A stretch of DNA of 64,000 bases, from assembly GCA_965237445.1 (NCBI GenBank), contig OZ250142.1, positions 2,542,001 through 2,606,000 of the forward strand, in the 5' to 3' direction. Within the stretch, counting starts at the first letter, position 1. Each line of letters begins with the position of its first letter. The notes beneath the pieces were generated by a model that saw only the letters and a list, made by a program, of their open reading frames with translations, did no database searches and was not told the DNA's origin. The position numbers and the translations under genes were made by a program. Positions 46,295 to 55,230 of this stretch are shown here, one piece after another. The DNA comes from G963668185 sp965237445 (lineage in GTDB: Bacteria; Chloroflexota; Dehalococcoidia; Lucifugimonadales; G963668185).

Positions 46295-46821
46295 TCGACC
46301 ACCCCACCAGACTCGGAGCCATCCAATTCTTCGAAGGGACCATTAACAGCTCCCTTTTGATTCCTGCCTGCGCGAAACGAGGCCCTTGGATCGACGATCA
46401 GGCGGTCCCGCATCGCCTCTCGGCCGATGATCATTGGAAACTCCAAGCCTTCACGGTTTGTGAGACTCAGTTCAATCGGCCAACTGCTGGGCCCAATCTG
46501 AAGGTTCGTGGAAATTATGTACCGATGCTCGCGCGTTCCGCTTGAGTTCGTGACCCAACGCCGATCGCTTACCGGGGCCTCGCAGAGCACGGGCGTGACC
46601 TTCTTTCGCTGCATGGAATGGACGCGAAAGCGTATCCACTGCCGACCGTCAACCATGCGAGGGCTGACATCCCAAGCATGCAATGCGGAGGTCTTCGCAC
46701 CTGTGTCGAGCTTGGCCTTGATTGCGGCAATGCCAAGGCACGGCAAGGACACCCATTCCCGCCAGCCGAGTATTCGTCTATTGGTGACGTCAGAACTCAC
46801 CGAACACCTAGCGCGAGCCAA
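46291..46821 (-). CDS. RimB/ATP-dependent zinc protease family (retropepsin-like)
   Basis: The 176-residue protein has a retropepsin-like core: the active-site motif KLDTGAKTSALHA (about 37-49), then HRYIISTNLQIGPSSWPIEL and FPMIIGREAMRDRLIVDP. RimB of this family works with RimK to trim S6 glutamate tails. It is the first gene of the cluster and overlaps rimK by 4 bp. The C-terminal 30 residues are variable. Confidence 0.9.
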   Translation of the reverse strand: MARARCSVSSDVTNRRILGWREWVSLPCLGIAAIKAKLDTGAKTSALHAWDVSPRMVDGRQWIRFRVHSMQRKKVTPVLCEAPVSDRRWVTNSSGTREHRYIISTNLQIGPSSWPIELSLTNREGLEFPMIIGREAMRDRLIVDPRASFRAGRNQKGAVNGPFEELDGSESGGVVE

Positions 46822-47355
46822 TTGCCGCTAGTTCGCCGCTTCGAACTCTATCCGGCAGGATATGTTGTCCTCATCGCCTGCGCTACCGGAGGTTAGACCA
46901 TGTTTATGAAGTCGGACTCTGACATGCCCCTGGTCACTGTGCCATCCGTACGGTAACCCTAAGCCGGGTAACCATGAGTACAGGATTGACGAGCACTAAG
47001 ATAAGGTTGTGATCAGTCAGGATTTTCCTTGGCCTAAGGTCACACGCTGGAGCGACTTCTAATTCTTGTGCTCACTCCAAGCCGCAGTAACGATCTCAAT
47101 CCGCGCCGCCGACTCTCGGAGCCGCCCGTGGAGACAACCTCGTTGTCCAGTCGATAGGCTACAGGCAGCATAGCGACCAGAACTCACAGGTGCAAGGCGA
47201 GGGCTGCGTCCGCGCCGGATACTAGGGTCACGCGGGCGAAACCCATCTCCCGCTTCGGCCGGACCCGCGAGTCTCCACAGCCATCGTCAGACCCCTAGAC
47301 GCGGTATGTCAGCGGGCCGTAGCCTTGGTGTGGACCCCAGTTCACGGAGCATGGT
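46822..47355. other. Intergenic between divergent genes, no gene seen
   Basis: About 530 bp with promoters expected for both the rimB-like and cupin genes. No clear sites or repeats were found. Confidence 0.5.
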
Positions 47356-47760
47356 ATGGAAGCGAGAAGCAGCGGCACGCCCTTCGAGACCAGCCGCATT
47401 GGCGACGAGTTTGTGTCGGCGCCGGATGGCTCGGAGATCCGACTGCTCCACGAACTGCGCGGCGGGGGCCTCTCGGAGTGCACGCTGCCGCCGGGCGGAG
47501 TCTCGGCTGCCGTTACGCACAGGACGATCGAGGAGATCTGGCTGTTCACGGAAGGTCGCGGGCAGGTATGGCGCAGGCAGGGCGATCTTGAGTGCGTGAC
47601 CGATGCCTCGCCGGGAGTGTCTCTGACGATTCCGTTGGGTACTCACTTTCAGTTTCGAAACACTGGTGACGGACCGCTCAGGTTCGTGATCTCGACGATG
47701 CCGCCCTGGCCCGGGGAAGACGAGGCGCCAAGGGTGACGGACTATTGGCCTCTCCCCTAG
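47356..47760 (+). CDS. Cupin domain protein
   Basis: The 134-residue single-domain cupin has the motifs VTHRTIEEIWLFTEGRGQV (first cupin motif, with His and Glu ligands) and IPLGTHFQFRNTGDGPLRF (second). Such proteins act as sugar isomerases, dioxygenases or ligand-binding proteins. It is 73 bp upstream of a flavin-dependent oxidoreductase on the same strand. Its own function is not determined. Confidence 0.85.
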   Translation: MEARSSGTPFETSRIGDEFVSAPDGSEIRLLHELRGGGLSECTLPPGGVSAAVTHRTIEEIWLFTEGRGQVWRRQGDLECVTDASPGVSLTIPLGTHFQFRNTGDGPLRFVISTMPPWPGEDEAPRVTDYWPLP

Positions 47761-47833
47761 CCTACTTCCGGCTGGGACGAGAGGGGACGAAAGCCACTGC
47801 GAGAAGGCCGCACGCTAAGGAGGTGCTGTGAAG

Positions 47834-48754
47834 ATGTCGCGAATGGAGTTCGGGTACAGCGCGCCGCCGGGCGACAGGGGCCTGGAGCCAATCAGGCCGC
47901 GTGAGTTCATGGGCGATCTGCAGCGCTCACTTGATTTTGCCGCCCAGCACTTCCCTTCGCTGTGGGTCTCGGACCATTTCAACTACAAGGACGAATTCCG
48001 TATGGAGTGTTGGACGCTGCTGAACTGGATTGCGGCGCGGTATCCTGGCCCTGAGCTGGGAACGATCGTAATGTGCAACTCGTGGAGGAACCCGGCGCTG
48101 ATGGCGAAGATGGCGTCTAGCCTGCAATACCTTAGTTCCGGGCGGTTCGTGCTCGGGTACGGCGCCGGATGGAGCGCCCGTGAGTACGAGGGTTACGGAT
48201 TCGACTTCCCTCCCCTCAGGGTGCGGGTTGAGATGTTGGAGGAAGGCATCCAGATCATGCAGGGACTGTGGACCGAGACGCCGTTCTCATTCCGGGGCAG
48301 CCACTATGAGATCGTGGACGCGTACTGCGAGCCGAAGCCAGACCCGGTGCCGCCGGTGATGATCGGAGGATCGGGCGAGCGCTACACGCTCCGAGCCGTG
48401 GCGCGGTATGCCGACTTGTGGAACGATCTGTGCCGTCCGGCTGCGGACCTCGCGCACAAGCTGGACGTCCTGCGCGAGCACTGCGAGAGTGAAGGCACGG
48501 ACTTCGATGGCATCCGGAAGACGGTGGCCGCGACCCTGTTCATCGACCGCTCGCACGGCCGGGCGCAGGAACGGGCGGGCGACCGCCTTGAGGGTCCGGC
48601 GCCAGCCATCGCGGGCGACCCGACCTACGTTACCGAGCGCTTCGAGGAGCTATCAGAGTTGGGCTTCGACCTTTGTATCATGACGTTCACGAGCCTGGGC
48701 GAGCACGACGACGTGCGCCTGTTCGTGGACGAAGTAATGCCAGCCTTCGCTTAG
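47834..48754 (+). CDS. Luciferase-like (LLM class) flavin-dependent oxidoreductase
   Basis: A TIM-barrel monooxygenase or F420/FMN-dependent reductase of 306 residues. Signatures are FPSLWVSDHFNYKDEFRMEC, GRFVLGYGAGWSAREYEGYG and PPVMIGGSGERYTLRAVARY (cofactor phosphate-binding). The ATG at 47834 is 9 bases after AAGGAGGT; a GTG at 47828 is too close to that site. SAR202 genomes carry many such paralogues, thought to oxidise recalcitrant organic compounds. The substrate is unknown. Confidence 0.9.
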   Translation: MSRMEFGYSAPPGDRGLEPIRPREFMGDLQRSLDFAAQHFPSLWVSDHFNYKDEFRMECWTLLNWIAARYPGPELGTIVMCNSWRNPALMAKMASSLQYLSSGRFVLGYGAGWSAREYEGYGFDFPPLRVRVEMLEEGIQIMQGLWTETPFSFRGSHYEIVDAYCEPKPDPVPPVMIGGSGERYTLRAVARYADLWNDLCRPAADLAHKLDVLREHCESEGTDFDGIRKTVAATLFIDRSHGRAQERAGDRLEGPAPAIAGDPTYVTERFEELSELGFDLCIMTFTSLGEHDDVRLFVDEVMPAFA

Positions 48755-48860
48755 CAACTATCGCGAGGCAGCTGCCGCCTTCTACCCACCTGCCCGCCCT
48801 CGGACAGGCAGGACTCAGCCCCCGTGTCGGAGTACGGGGCAAGCACTGCACCCACATTGG

Positions 48861-48915
48861 GGGCACTTCCCCCATGTCCTATGCCAAAGGGAAGCGACCC
48901 TCTGGGCTTCCTCTT
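48861..48915. repeat. Dispersed repeat flanking the GGT gene, copy 1
   Basis: Similar to 50786-50840: both have a G run, CCCCATG-type core, ATGCC(A)(A/G)AGGGA, then CCCTCTGG followed by CT-CCT. This copy is the more degenerate. Function unknown; possibly a small hairpin element. Confidence 0.4.
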
Positions 48916-48954
48916 CTGATGCTCGCTGAGGTTGTTTCTTAGGGCTGAGCGCTT

Positions 48955-50703
48955 CTAGCGGCCTATCGCGTACGTATCACGGCGCGGGTCAGCGGCGCCG
49001 ATGAGCGCGCCCTTCTCGCGGTCGACTACGATGGCGGACATGCTGGCCATCGCCATGCCGCCCCAGTCGTCCAGGACCCGAATGTCATGGCCGCGGCGGG
49101 CCAGTTTCGAGCGCACATCCGTCCCTATTCGGCCTTCCACGGTCAGCCTGCCCGGCAGGTATGCGTGAGGCCAGAACGAGTTGGGGAAGTTGGAAGATGT
49201 GAACCGGGGCGCTTCGATGGCGGCCTGTGGGTCCATTCCGAATTCCACGATGTTCAGGAAGGTCTGGACCATGGCCTGCGGCTGGGCGTCGCCGCCCGGG
49301 CACCCGAAGGGCATGAATAGCTGGCCGTCCTTGAAGGCTATTGCCGGGTTTGGAGTCAGCCTCGGGCGCTTCCAGGGTTCGAGACGCGAGGCATGGTCGG
49401 GATCAAGCCAGGTCTGTGAGCCGCGCCCCGACACTATGAAGCCGAGGCCGGGCACGATGGGCGACCAGAACGAGGCGTCGCTCGGGGTAGCGGAGAACGC
49501 GTTGCCCCAACGGTCGACGACGCAGGTGTAACTCGTGTCCGTCAGGTCGCCACCAACTGCCGCTGCCTCGTGCGGGGCTGGCACCCTGTGCTTTGCTGGC
49601 TGGTGCGATTTCGGATGGCCGTGCGGCGGCATCTCCTGCCACGCCTTCGCCATGTCGATCTCGGCTCGCCTGGAGCTGGTGTAGCCGGCCGAGAGCAGGC
49701 CGTCCATCGGGACGTCGACGAAGTCGGGATCGCCGTAGTAGCGGTCGCGGTCTGAGAACGCTGTGTTCAGAGCTCCGGCCAGTAGGTGAATGTAGTCTGT
49801 GGTGTTGTGGCCGATGGACGACAGATCGTCGTCCTGCAGGGTCTGTAGCGTCTGGGCGACGACGGGGCCCTGACACCAGGGGCCGCAAGTGTAGACCGTG
49901 TAATCGCGGAACTGGCCGCTCACGGCCGGCTCGACCTTCACGGAGAACTCACGCAGGTCGTCGAGGGTCAGCATGCCGCCCTGCTCTTGCATGAAGGTCG
50001 CGATTTCCTCGGCTATCTCGCCCTTGTAGAAGAAGTCGCGGGCCGCTCGTATGGCGCGCTCCCTGCCGGAGGCGGCGTTGTCCTGCTCCACTTCGATGAG
50101 TCGTTTGAAGGTGCGGGCGAGGTCCTTCTGAACGAACTTCTCGCCAACCTCTATCACCCGGTCTCCCGGCATGAACACCTCTCTGAGCGAGGGGTAGTTC
50201 CACATCGGGCCGTCTTTGTCGGCCGCCTGGCTTGCGAACGCGCTCTGCACTCTCTCGGGGAGCGGGTAGCCGTGTTCGGCGAGCTCCAGCGCGGGGGTGA
50301 CGACCTGTTCGAAGGTCATCGTGCCGTACAGCTCGAGCGCGGTGAGCCAGGCGTCGGGCGCGGCTGGGACGACGCTCCGGCAGACGCCGAGCGGGATCTG
50401 GCTGTCGTGCTCCTCGTGGAAGTGATCCATAGTGGCCGCGCGAGGCCAGCGGCCGAGGCCGGAGATCGTAACTGGCTCGTCCATGCCGGCCATGTAGACG
50501 ATGATCGGGGCCACGCCGCCGAAGCTGGTGTTCTCCGGCAGGGTCACGTTGATAGCTATGCCGGAGGCGACGCCTGCGTCGACCGCATTGCCGCCCTGCT
50601 CGAGGATGCGGTAGCCGGCGGCGGCCGCCAGGTACTGCCCCGCGGACACGACGTGAGTCACGCCCATGATTGGGGGTCGGTAGCTGGTGAGTCCTAGCGC
50701 CAT
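48955..50703 (-). CDS. Gamma-glutamyltranspeptidase family protein
   Basis: A 582-residue N-terminal nucleophile hydrolase precursor. The N-terminal region has YRILEQGGNAVDAGVASGIA and NTSFGG. The likely self-cleavage and nucleophile site is the Thr in LTDTSYTCVVDRWGNAFS. The small-subunit motifs FMPFGCPGGDAQPQAMVQ and IEAPRF follow. The family transfers or hydrolyses gamma-glutamyl groups, as in glutathione turnover; related members cleave acyl groups. No signal peptide is visible. It starts with ATG after GAGGAGGA. Confidence 0.92.
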   Translation of the reverse strand: MALGLTSYRPPIMGVTHVVSAGQYLAAAAGYRILEQGGNAVDAGVASGIAINVTLPENTSFGGVAPIIVYMAGMDEPVTISGLGRWPRAATMDHFHEEHDSQIPLGVCRSVVPAAPDAWLTALELYGTMTFEQVVTPALELAEHGYPLPERVQSAFASQAADKDGPMWNYPSLREVFMPGDRVIEVGEKFVQKDLARTFKRLIEVEQDNAASGRERAIRAARDFFYKGEIAEEIATFMQEQGGMLTLDDLREFSVKVEPAVSGQFRDYTVYTCGPWCQGPVVAQTLQTLQDDDLSSIGHNTTDYIHLLAGALNTAFSDRDRYYGDPDFVDVPMDGLLSAGYTSSRRAEIDMAKAWQEMPPHGHPKSHQPAKHRVPAPHEAAAVGGDLTDTSYTCVVDRWGNAFSATPSDASFWSPIVPGLGFIVSGRGSQTWLDPDHASRLEPWKRPRLTPNPAIAFKDGQLFMPFGCPGGDAQPQAMVQTFLNIVEFGMDPQAAIEAPRFTSSNFPNSFWPHAYLPGRLTVEGRIGTDVRSKLARRGHDIRVLDDWGGMAMASMSAIVVDREKGALIGAADPRRDTYAIGR

Positions 50704-50785
50704 CTTGGTCCTCCTCTTTGCGGCGATCTGTGAGGGATAGCGGTGTTCGCCCCACTTGCCTGCCTTAATGTGGTCTTAAGTCTGG

Positions 50786-50840
50786 GGGGCCTCTCCCAGA
50801 CCCCATGCCAGAGGGATGTCTCCCTCTGGACTCCCTAATA
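50786..50840. repeat. Dispersed repeat flanking the GGT gene, copy 2
   Basis: Partner of 48861-48915 and the better preserved copy. It contains a 9-bp hairpin (CCAGAGGGA, loop TGTC, TCCCTCTGG) at 50808-50829. Confidence 0.45.
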
Positions 50841-50872
50841 GGGTCGGTGCTGAGTAGTCTACATTGAATGCG

Positions 50873-50900
50873 GAAGGGCCGCCCGATTGGGCGGCCCTTC
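50873..50900 (-). terminator. Hairpin after the first homocysteine methyltransferase-like gene
   Basis: A perfect 12-bp stem GAAGGGCCGCCC with its complement and a 4-base loop GATT. It lies downstream of the gene at 50958-51986. The same hairpin, with loop GACT, recurs at 52083-52110. Confidence 0.75.
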
Positions 50901-50957
50901 ACCGTTGCCGTTCTCTTTTGCCCGGCGCCGCTTTGTGCGCTTCCGCTGGTTGAGCGG

Positions 50958-51986
50958 TTACTTGGCTGCGCGGGCCTCCGCGAGCTTGGCGGGCAGGCCT
51001 TCCTTTAGGGGCTCGATGTAGTCGAGGCCCATGCCGCAGCAACCGCCGATGACCTGGACGCCTTCGCCAACCCACTTCCTGGACATGTCCAGGTAGCCCT
51101 GCGGGTCCATCTCGTTGCTAGTGCCGTCGCTGAAGCGCGCGGTGTAGTCCCTCCGGCCGGACTCAGGGTAGGCGGCCATCGGGCCGTCCCAGTACTTCTT
51201 GAGGATGGGGATAGCGGCGTCAGTGTCGTCCACGCCGGAGTGGAAGACGGTCATTAGGGAGCCGCCCATTGGGATGACCTCTTCGAGTGCCTGCTCGAAG
51301 GTCTCCTCACCGGAGTAACCGATCCTGATGGTCGGGTCGTCCTCTGTGGAGTGGACCTTGAATCCTGTCCACATGGGGAGACCTATGGAGGCTACCGCCT
51401 CGGAGACCCACTTTCGCTGCTCAAGGCTGCCGGTGGACTCGGCCAGCATGAAGTCGACGCCCGCCTCGGCAAGGATTTCTGACTGTTCCTTGAGGTTGTC
51501 CTTGGACTGCTCAACGGTGATCGAGCCACGGCGAAGGAAGCCGCCCCGCCTCATGGCGGAACGACCTTGATGAATCGCAGAGCTTCGCTGTCGCATGTAC
51601 CCAGACTCGCCGCCGGTGAGCAGGCCGAAGTTGGAGACGGCGCCGGCGATATAAACCGGCCTATCGACGTTTGCTCGATAGATTGCCTCCTGGGCGAGGT
51701 GCACGGCCCGCATGTTCAGCTCAGCTGTGAGCTCGCCTTGACCAAGCGGCTCCAGGTTGTGCCTGGCGGACGAGTACGTGTTCGTGGTGATGACGTCCGC
51801 GCCAGCCTTGATGTAATTGATGTGCATCTGGAGCACGGTGTTCGGGTGCGACTGGTTCGGCCCGCCCGCCCAGGACTGCTCATTCATGGGGGCACCCATC
51901 GCCTGCAATTCGGTGCCTATGGCGCCGTCAAGGATGATCACATCCCCGGCGTTCACTTGATTTTCGAGATCCTGATAGTCTGCCAT
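50958..51986 (-). CDS. Homocysteine S-methyltransferase family protein (copy 1)
   Basis: The 342-residue TIM-barrel belongs to the Hcy-binding family (betaine- or S-methylmethionine-homocysteine methyltransferases). It has VIILDGAIGTELQAMG, GADVITTNTYSSARHNLEPL and the C-terminal zinc motif GGCCGMGLDYIEPL. The third zinc Cys expected in a VNC-type motif before this is not seen; TVFHSGVDDTDAA occupies that place. It is about 90% identical to the gene just upstream (52168-53193), and both have the same downstream hairpin. It may methylate homocysteine or another thiol. Confidence 0.88.
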   Translation of the reverse strand: MADYQDLENQVNAGDVIILDGAIGTELQAMGAPMNEQSWAGGPNQSHPNTVLQMHINYIKAGADVITTNTYSSARHNLEPLGQGELTAELNMRAVHLAQEAIYRANVDRPVYIAGAVSNFGLLTGGESGYMRQRSSAIHQGRSAMRRGGFLRRGSITVEQSKDNLKEQSEILAEAGVDFMLAESTGSLEQRKWVSEAVASIGLPMWTGFKVHSTEDDPTIRIGYSGEETFEQALEEVIPMGGSLMTVFHSGVDDTDAAIPILKKYWDGPMAAYPESGRRDYTARFSDGTSNEMDPQGYLDMSRKWVGEGVQVIGGCCGMGLDYIEPLKEGLPAKLAEARAAK

Positions 51987-52082
51987 TTACTCCTCCCGGC
52001 TAGTGTTGATTTTATAGGGACGAATAGGGTACCACGCATCCTGCTTAAGGCACCAAGTATCCCGCATACGGAATCGAAAGCG

Positions 52083-52110
52083 GAAGGGCCGCCCGACTGG
52101 GCGGCCCTTC
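52083..52110 (-). terminator. Hairpin after the second homocysteine methyltransferase-like gene
   Basis: A 12-bp perfect stem (GAAGGGCCGCCC and complement) with loop GACT. It is duplicated together with the gene, matching 50873-50900. Confidence 0.75.
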
Positions 52111-52167
52111 TCCGATACCGTTCTATGTTGCCCGGCGGCGCATTGTGCGCTTCCGCTGGTTGAGCGG

Positions 52168-53193
52168 TTACTTGGCTGCGCGGGCCTCCGCGAGCTTGGC
52201 CGGCAGGCCTTCCTTGAGGGGCTTGATGTAATCGAGGCCCATTCCGCAGCAGCCGCCGATGACCTGGACGCCCTCGCTGACCCACTTTTTGGACATCTCG
52301 AGGTAGCCCTGGGGGTCCATCTCGTTGGCAGTGCCGTCATTGAAGCGGGCGACATAGTCCCTTCGGCCGGACTCAGGGTACGCGGCCATCGGGCCGTCCC
52401 AGTACTTCTTGAGGATGGGAATGGCGGCGTCTGTGTCGTCCACAGGTGAGTGGAAGACGGTCATCAGGGAGCCTCCCATCGGGAGGACCTCTTCGAGCGC
52501 CTGCTCGAAGGTCTCCTCACCCGCATAGCCGATCCTGATAGTCGGGTCGTCCTCGGAGGAGTGAACCTTGAAGCCGGTCCACATGGGGAGTCCGACGGAG
52601 GCTACTGCCTCAGAGACCCACTTGCGCTGTTCGAGGCTGCCGGTGGACTCGGCCAGCATGAAGTCGACGCCCGCCTCGGCGAGTATGTGCGACTGCTCCT
52701 TGAGGTTGTCCTTCGACTGTTGCTCTGTGATCACGCCGCGCCGCAGGAAGCCGCCGCGCCGCATGCCCGCACGTCCCATATGACTCGCCCTAGCCCTCCG
52801 CAACCTGTCGTACTCGCCACCTGCGAGCAGGCCAAAGTTCGAGACTGCGCCTGCGATGTAGATGGGCCTACCGGCGTTCGCGCGATAGATGGCCTCCTGG
52901 GCCAGGTGCACGGCCCGCATGTTCAACTCTGCGGTCAGTTCGCCATGTCCCAGCGGCTCCAGGTTGTGCCTTGCGGACGAGTACGTGTTCGTGGTGATTA
53001 CGTCCGCGCCGGCGTTGATATAGTTGATGTGCATCTGGAGCACGGTGTTCGGGTGCGTCAAGTTCGGCCCACCCGCCCAGGCCTGCTCGTTCATGGGCGC
53101 GCCCATCGCCTGCAACTCTGTGCCGATTGCGCCGTCCAGGACGACTACATCCCCGGCGTTGATTTGATTTTCAAGATCCTGATAGTTTGCCAT
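52168..53193 (-). CDS. Homocysteine S-methyltransferase family protein (copy 2)
   Basis: Tandem paralogue (341 residues) of 50958-51986. It has the same N-terminal DGAIGTELQAMGAP, TTNTYSSARHNL and C-terminal GGCCGMGLDYIKPL, and the same TVFHSPVDDTDAA in place of a VNC motif. The main difference is a divergent stretch after NFGLLAGGE (residues about 125-145). Each copy has its own upstream AGGAG(G/C) site and downstream hairpin, so the duplicated unit is gene plus terminator of about 1.2 kb. Confidence 0.88.
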   Translation of the reverse strand: MANYQDLENQINAGDVVVLDGAIGTELQAMGAPMNEQAWAGGPNLTHPNTVLQMHINYINAGADVITTNTYSSARHNLEPLGHGELTAELNMRAVHLAQEAIYRANAGRPIYIAGAVSNFGLLAGGEYDRLRRARASHMGRAGMRRGGFLRRGVITEQQSKDNLKEQSHILAEAGVDFMLAESTGSLEQRKWVSEAVASVGLPMWTGFKVHSSEDDPTIRIGYAGEETFEQALEEVLPMGGSLMTVFHSPVDDTDAAIPILKKYWDGPMAAYPESGRRDYVARFNDGTANEMDPQGYLEMSKKWVSEGVQVIGGCCGMGLDYIKPLKEGLPAKLAEARAAK

Positions 53194-53377
53194 TCGCTCC
53201 TCCCAATTTTTGATGTTTGAAGTTCGCGCGTAAGAATACCACAGTACCTTTGGTACCTGTGAACAATTTTCGGTCTGTGCCTGCGGGCTTCCTTATGCGC
53301 CCGCCGTTCGCGGGTTCTTGAGGCCGGTGGTCAGCTTGTTGCGGACCTCCCGTTTGACTCGCGCGGCGAGGCGGCCC

Positions 53378-54022
53378 TCATTCTCTCTTCAGGAAGCTTG
53401 CCACGGCGTCCGGGTCCCACGGGACCAGCTCTCGCAGGGCCCAGGACATGGCCTTCACGACCATGTCGTCGTGGTCGCCGGCCAGCATCTCGCAGACGGC
53501 GAGGGTCCGGTGCGCATCGCCAAGCCCGCCCCTGGTCTTCACGTTCAGGCCAGTGGTCGCGACGAGCGCGGTGCGCCGCCACCAGCGGTCCGGAGACTGC
53601 GCCCAGCGGTGCACGTCCTCTTCGGCGATCTGGCCGTTCACCCAGGCGGGGCCGGCAAGCTGCACGCCGAAGGTGTCGACTGAAGCCCAGCCGGCGATGC
53701 CCTTGCCGAGGCACTCGATGGTAGCGGCGTCCAGCGATCTGAGCGTGGGCCGATGGAAGTGAACGACCTCGTAGGCCCAGCCCCGCATATCCAAGTCTAT
53801 GAGCAGACTGGCCAACTCCAAGACCTGAGGCGGTCCGGCTTTCGCAATTCTCCTGGAGATTTCGCGACGAATGGGCCGGACCAGCGGCACCTTGCGCTCC
53901 GGCAAGGCGTCCGCGCGGCTGCGGAACTCCTGTGCGAGCGCCTCGGCGTCGAAGGTGTCCAACTCTAGTAGCGCGTTATCTTTGAAATGAAGACCTGCAG
54001 GTTTGTTGGCGCTACGCGCCAT
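53378..54022 (-). CDS. AlkD-like DNA alkylation repair protein
   Basis: The 214-residue all-helical HEAT-like protein matches the DNA alkylation repair (AlkD/AlkC) family: SPDRWWRRTALVAT and VVKAMSWALRELVPWDPDAV are the signature segments, with the active-site Trp and Asp region between helices. It would remove alkylated bases such as 3-methyladenine or 7-methylguanine. It is monocistronic, with a GGGAGAGG-type repeat just upstream of its start. Confidence 0.85.
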   Translation of the reverse strand: MARSANKPAGLHFKDNALLELDTFDAEALAQEFRSRADALPERKVPLVRPIRREISRRIAKAGPPQVLELASLLIDLDMRGWAYEVVHFHRPTLRSLDAATIECLGKGIAGWASVDTFGVQLAGPAWVNGQIAEEDVHRWAQSPDRWWRRTALVATTGLNVKTRGGLGDAHRTLAVCEMLAGDHDDMVVKAMSWALRELVPWDPDAVASFLKRE

Positions 54023-54024
54023 TG

Positions 54025-54062
54025 CCCCTCACCCTAACCCTCTCCCACAAAGGGGAGAGGGG
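54025..54062. repeat. REP-like CCCTCACCCTAACCCTCTCCC element
   Basis: The element has the common bacterial intergenic layout CCCCTCACCCTAACCCTCTC, a short spacer, then GGGGAGAGGGG, able to fold as a hairpin. It lies directly upstream of the AlkD-like start. Related partial copies are in the gap at 58896-59262. Confidence 0.7.
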
Positions 54063-54138
54063 ACTTCGACGGTGTTGTGCACATCATATGCAACTTGCTC
54101 ATCCATCAATTCTAAGATGTTGAACCACCAGGGTGTCT

Positions 54139-54867
54139 TTAGATTCTGATGACCTCGTAGGAGACGCCGTACTCCCAGCCCATCTCGTACCCAGTCTCGG
54201 AGGCGCCCCAGCGGAGGAACATGTCAGGGTCAAAGCTCTGGCCGAGGCCTTTGATGTAAACGCGGTGCTCTTCGAGGGAGGCTACTCCCTTATCCATGTA
54301 GCCGGTAACGTCGACGGCGTGCGTGGGATGTGGCGAGCCGGACATGCAGACCATGCGTACGCCTCCCCATGGCTCGAGACCTTCGTCCAAGAGCTCCGGG
54401 AAGATCCAGCGGTTTGCGGCGTCGCGGGCCGCGTCGAGCGTCGCGAAGCCTGCCCATCGGTGGTCGGCCATGTTGAGCGTCGTGGTGCCGGGCCAGAACA
54501 TGTGGTAGTTCATGGAGATGATCACGTCGGGCCTGCTCTTGCGGATCGCCCGGGCGATATCGCGGCGGAGGGGCAGGCCGTACTCGATGGCGCCATCGAC
54601 GTGGTCCAGGAACTCGACGTTGCTTACGCCGACAACCCTGGCGCTGTTCACCTCTTCCTCCATGCGAATGCGGGCGGTCTCCTCCGGCTGCATGCTGTCG
54701 ATGCCGGCCTCGCCCTTCGTGATGAGGAGGTAGTGGACGTGCTTGCCCTGGTCTGTCCAGCGGGCGATCGAGCTAGCCGCGCCGTACTCGAGGTCGTCCG
54801 GGTGTGCGGCGACGGCCAATGCGCGGTCCCACTCTTCGGGGAGCACTTCCAGCTTGCTCTGCTCCAT
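54139..54867 (-). CDS. PIG-L/LmbE-family zinc deacetylase
   Basis: Members remove acetyl groups from N-acetylglucosaminyl compounds (PIG-L, MshB, BshB). The zinc motif AVAAHPDDLEYGA is at residues about 17-29, and the second zinc region is NMADHRWAG. The ATG at 54867 gives 242 residues, usual for the family. A longer open frame upstream runs through the 124-bp element and is not coding. The bacillithiol or mycothiol pathway is a possibility, but no partner gene is adjacent. Confidence 0.9.
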   Translation of the reverse strand: MEQSKLEVLPEEWDRALAVAAHPDDLEYGAASSIARWTDQGKHVHYLLITKGEAGIDSMQPEETARIRMEEEVNSARVVGVSNVEFLDHVDGAIEYGLPLRRDIARAIRKSRPDVIISMNYHMFWPGTTTLNMADHRWAGFATLDAARDAANRWIFPELLDEGLEPWGGVRMVCMSGSPHPTHAVDVTGYMDKGVASLEEHRVYIKGLGQSFDPDMFLRWGASETGYEMGWEYGVSYEVIRI

Positions 54868-55017
54868 TCGGCACCTCAGCCCTTCAGTGTCTTTTCGGGG
54901 TCTTTCGGGCGAGTTTAGCAGAAGGCTGGCGGCGCGAACCGCAGGGGCGATTGCCTGGTTGAGAGCCGGTTTGGCCTCGCCGGAAGGCATGTGACGAAGG
55001 GTGAAAGGCCGGTAATG

Positions 55018-55140
55018 TGTCACATTCTGTAACATTCCGTCACTTTTCGTAGCTGGCGAGGTTTTGAAAGAGTTACGCAGATGAGCCGAATTGAATACTG
55101 GATGAGCCGAAAAGCACACAGAAAGCAAACAAATGTGACA
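55018..55140. mobile_element. 123-bp MITE-like element, copy B
   Basis: Same termini as copy A (3807-3930): TGTCACATT and AATGTGACA, with the same three 10-bp repeats at the left end (TGTCACATTC, TGTAACATTC, CGTCACTTTT) and a shared internal ATTGAATAC. It lies about 150 bp upstream of the PIG-L gene. Confidence 0.65.
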
Positions 55141-55230
55141 CCTCAAACGTACGTGCTGCGGGGGCGAAACTGAGCTCCGCCTCGATGCGGCACGACGCTG
55201 GCAGTGTGGCGTAGTTGGTGTTCATGCAGC

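Noticed and set aside
54868..55146. Extended N terminus of the PIG-L deacetylase
   Set aside because: The extension runs through the 124-bp element; the same translated motif appears at copy A, so it is repeat sequence and not coding.
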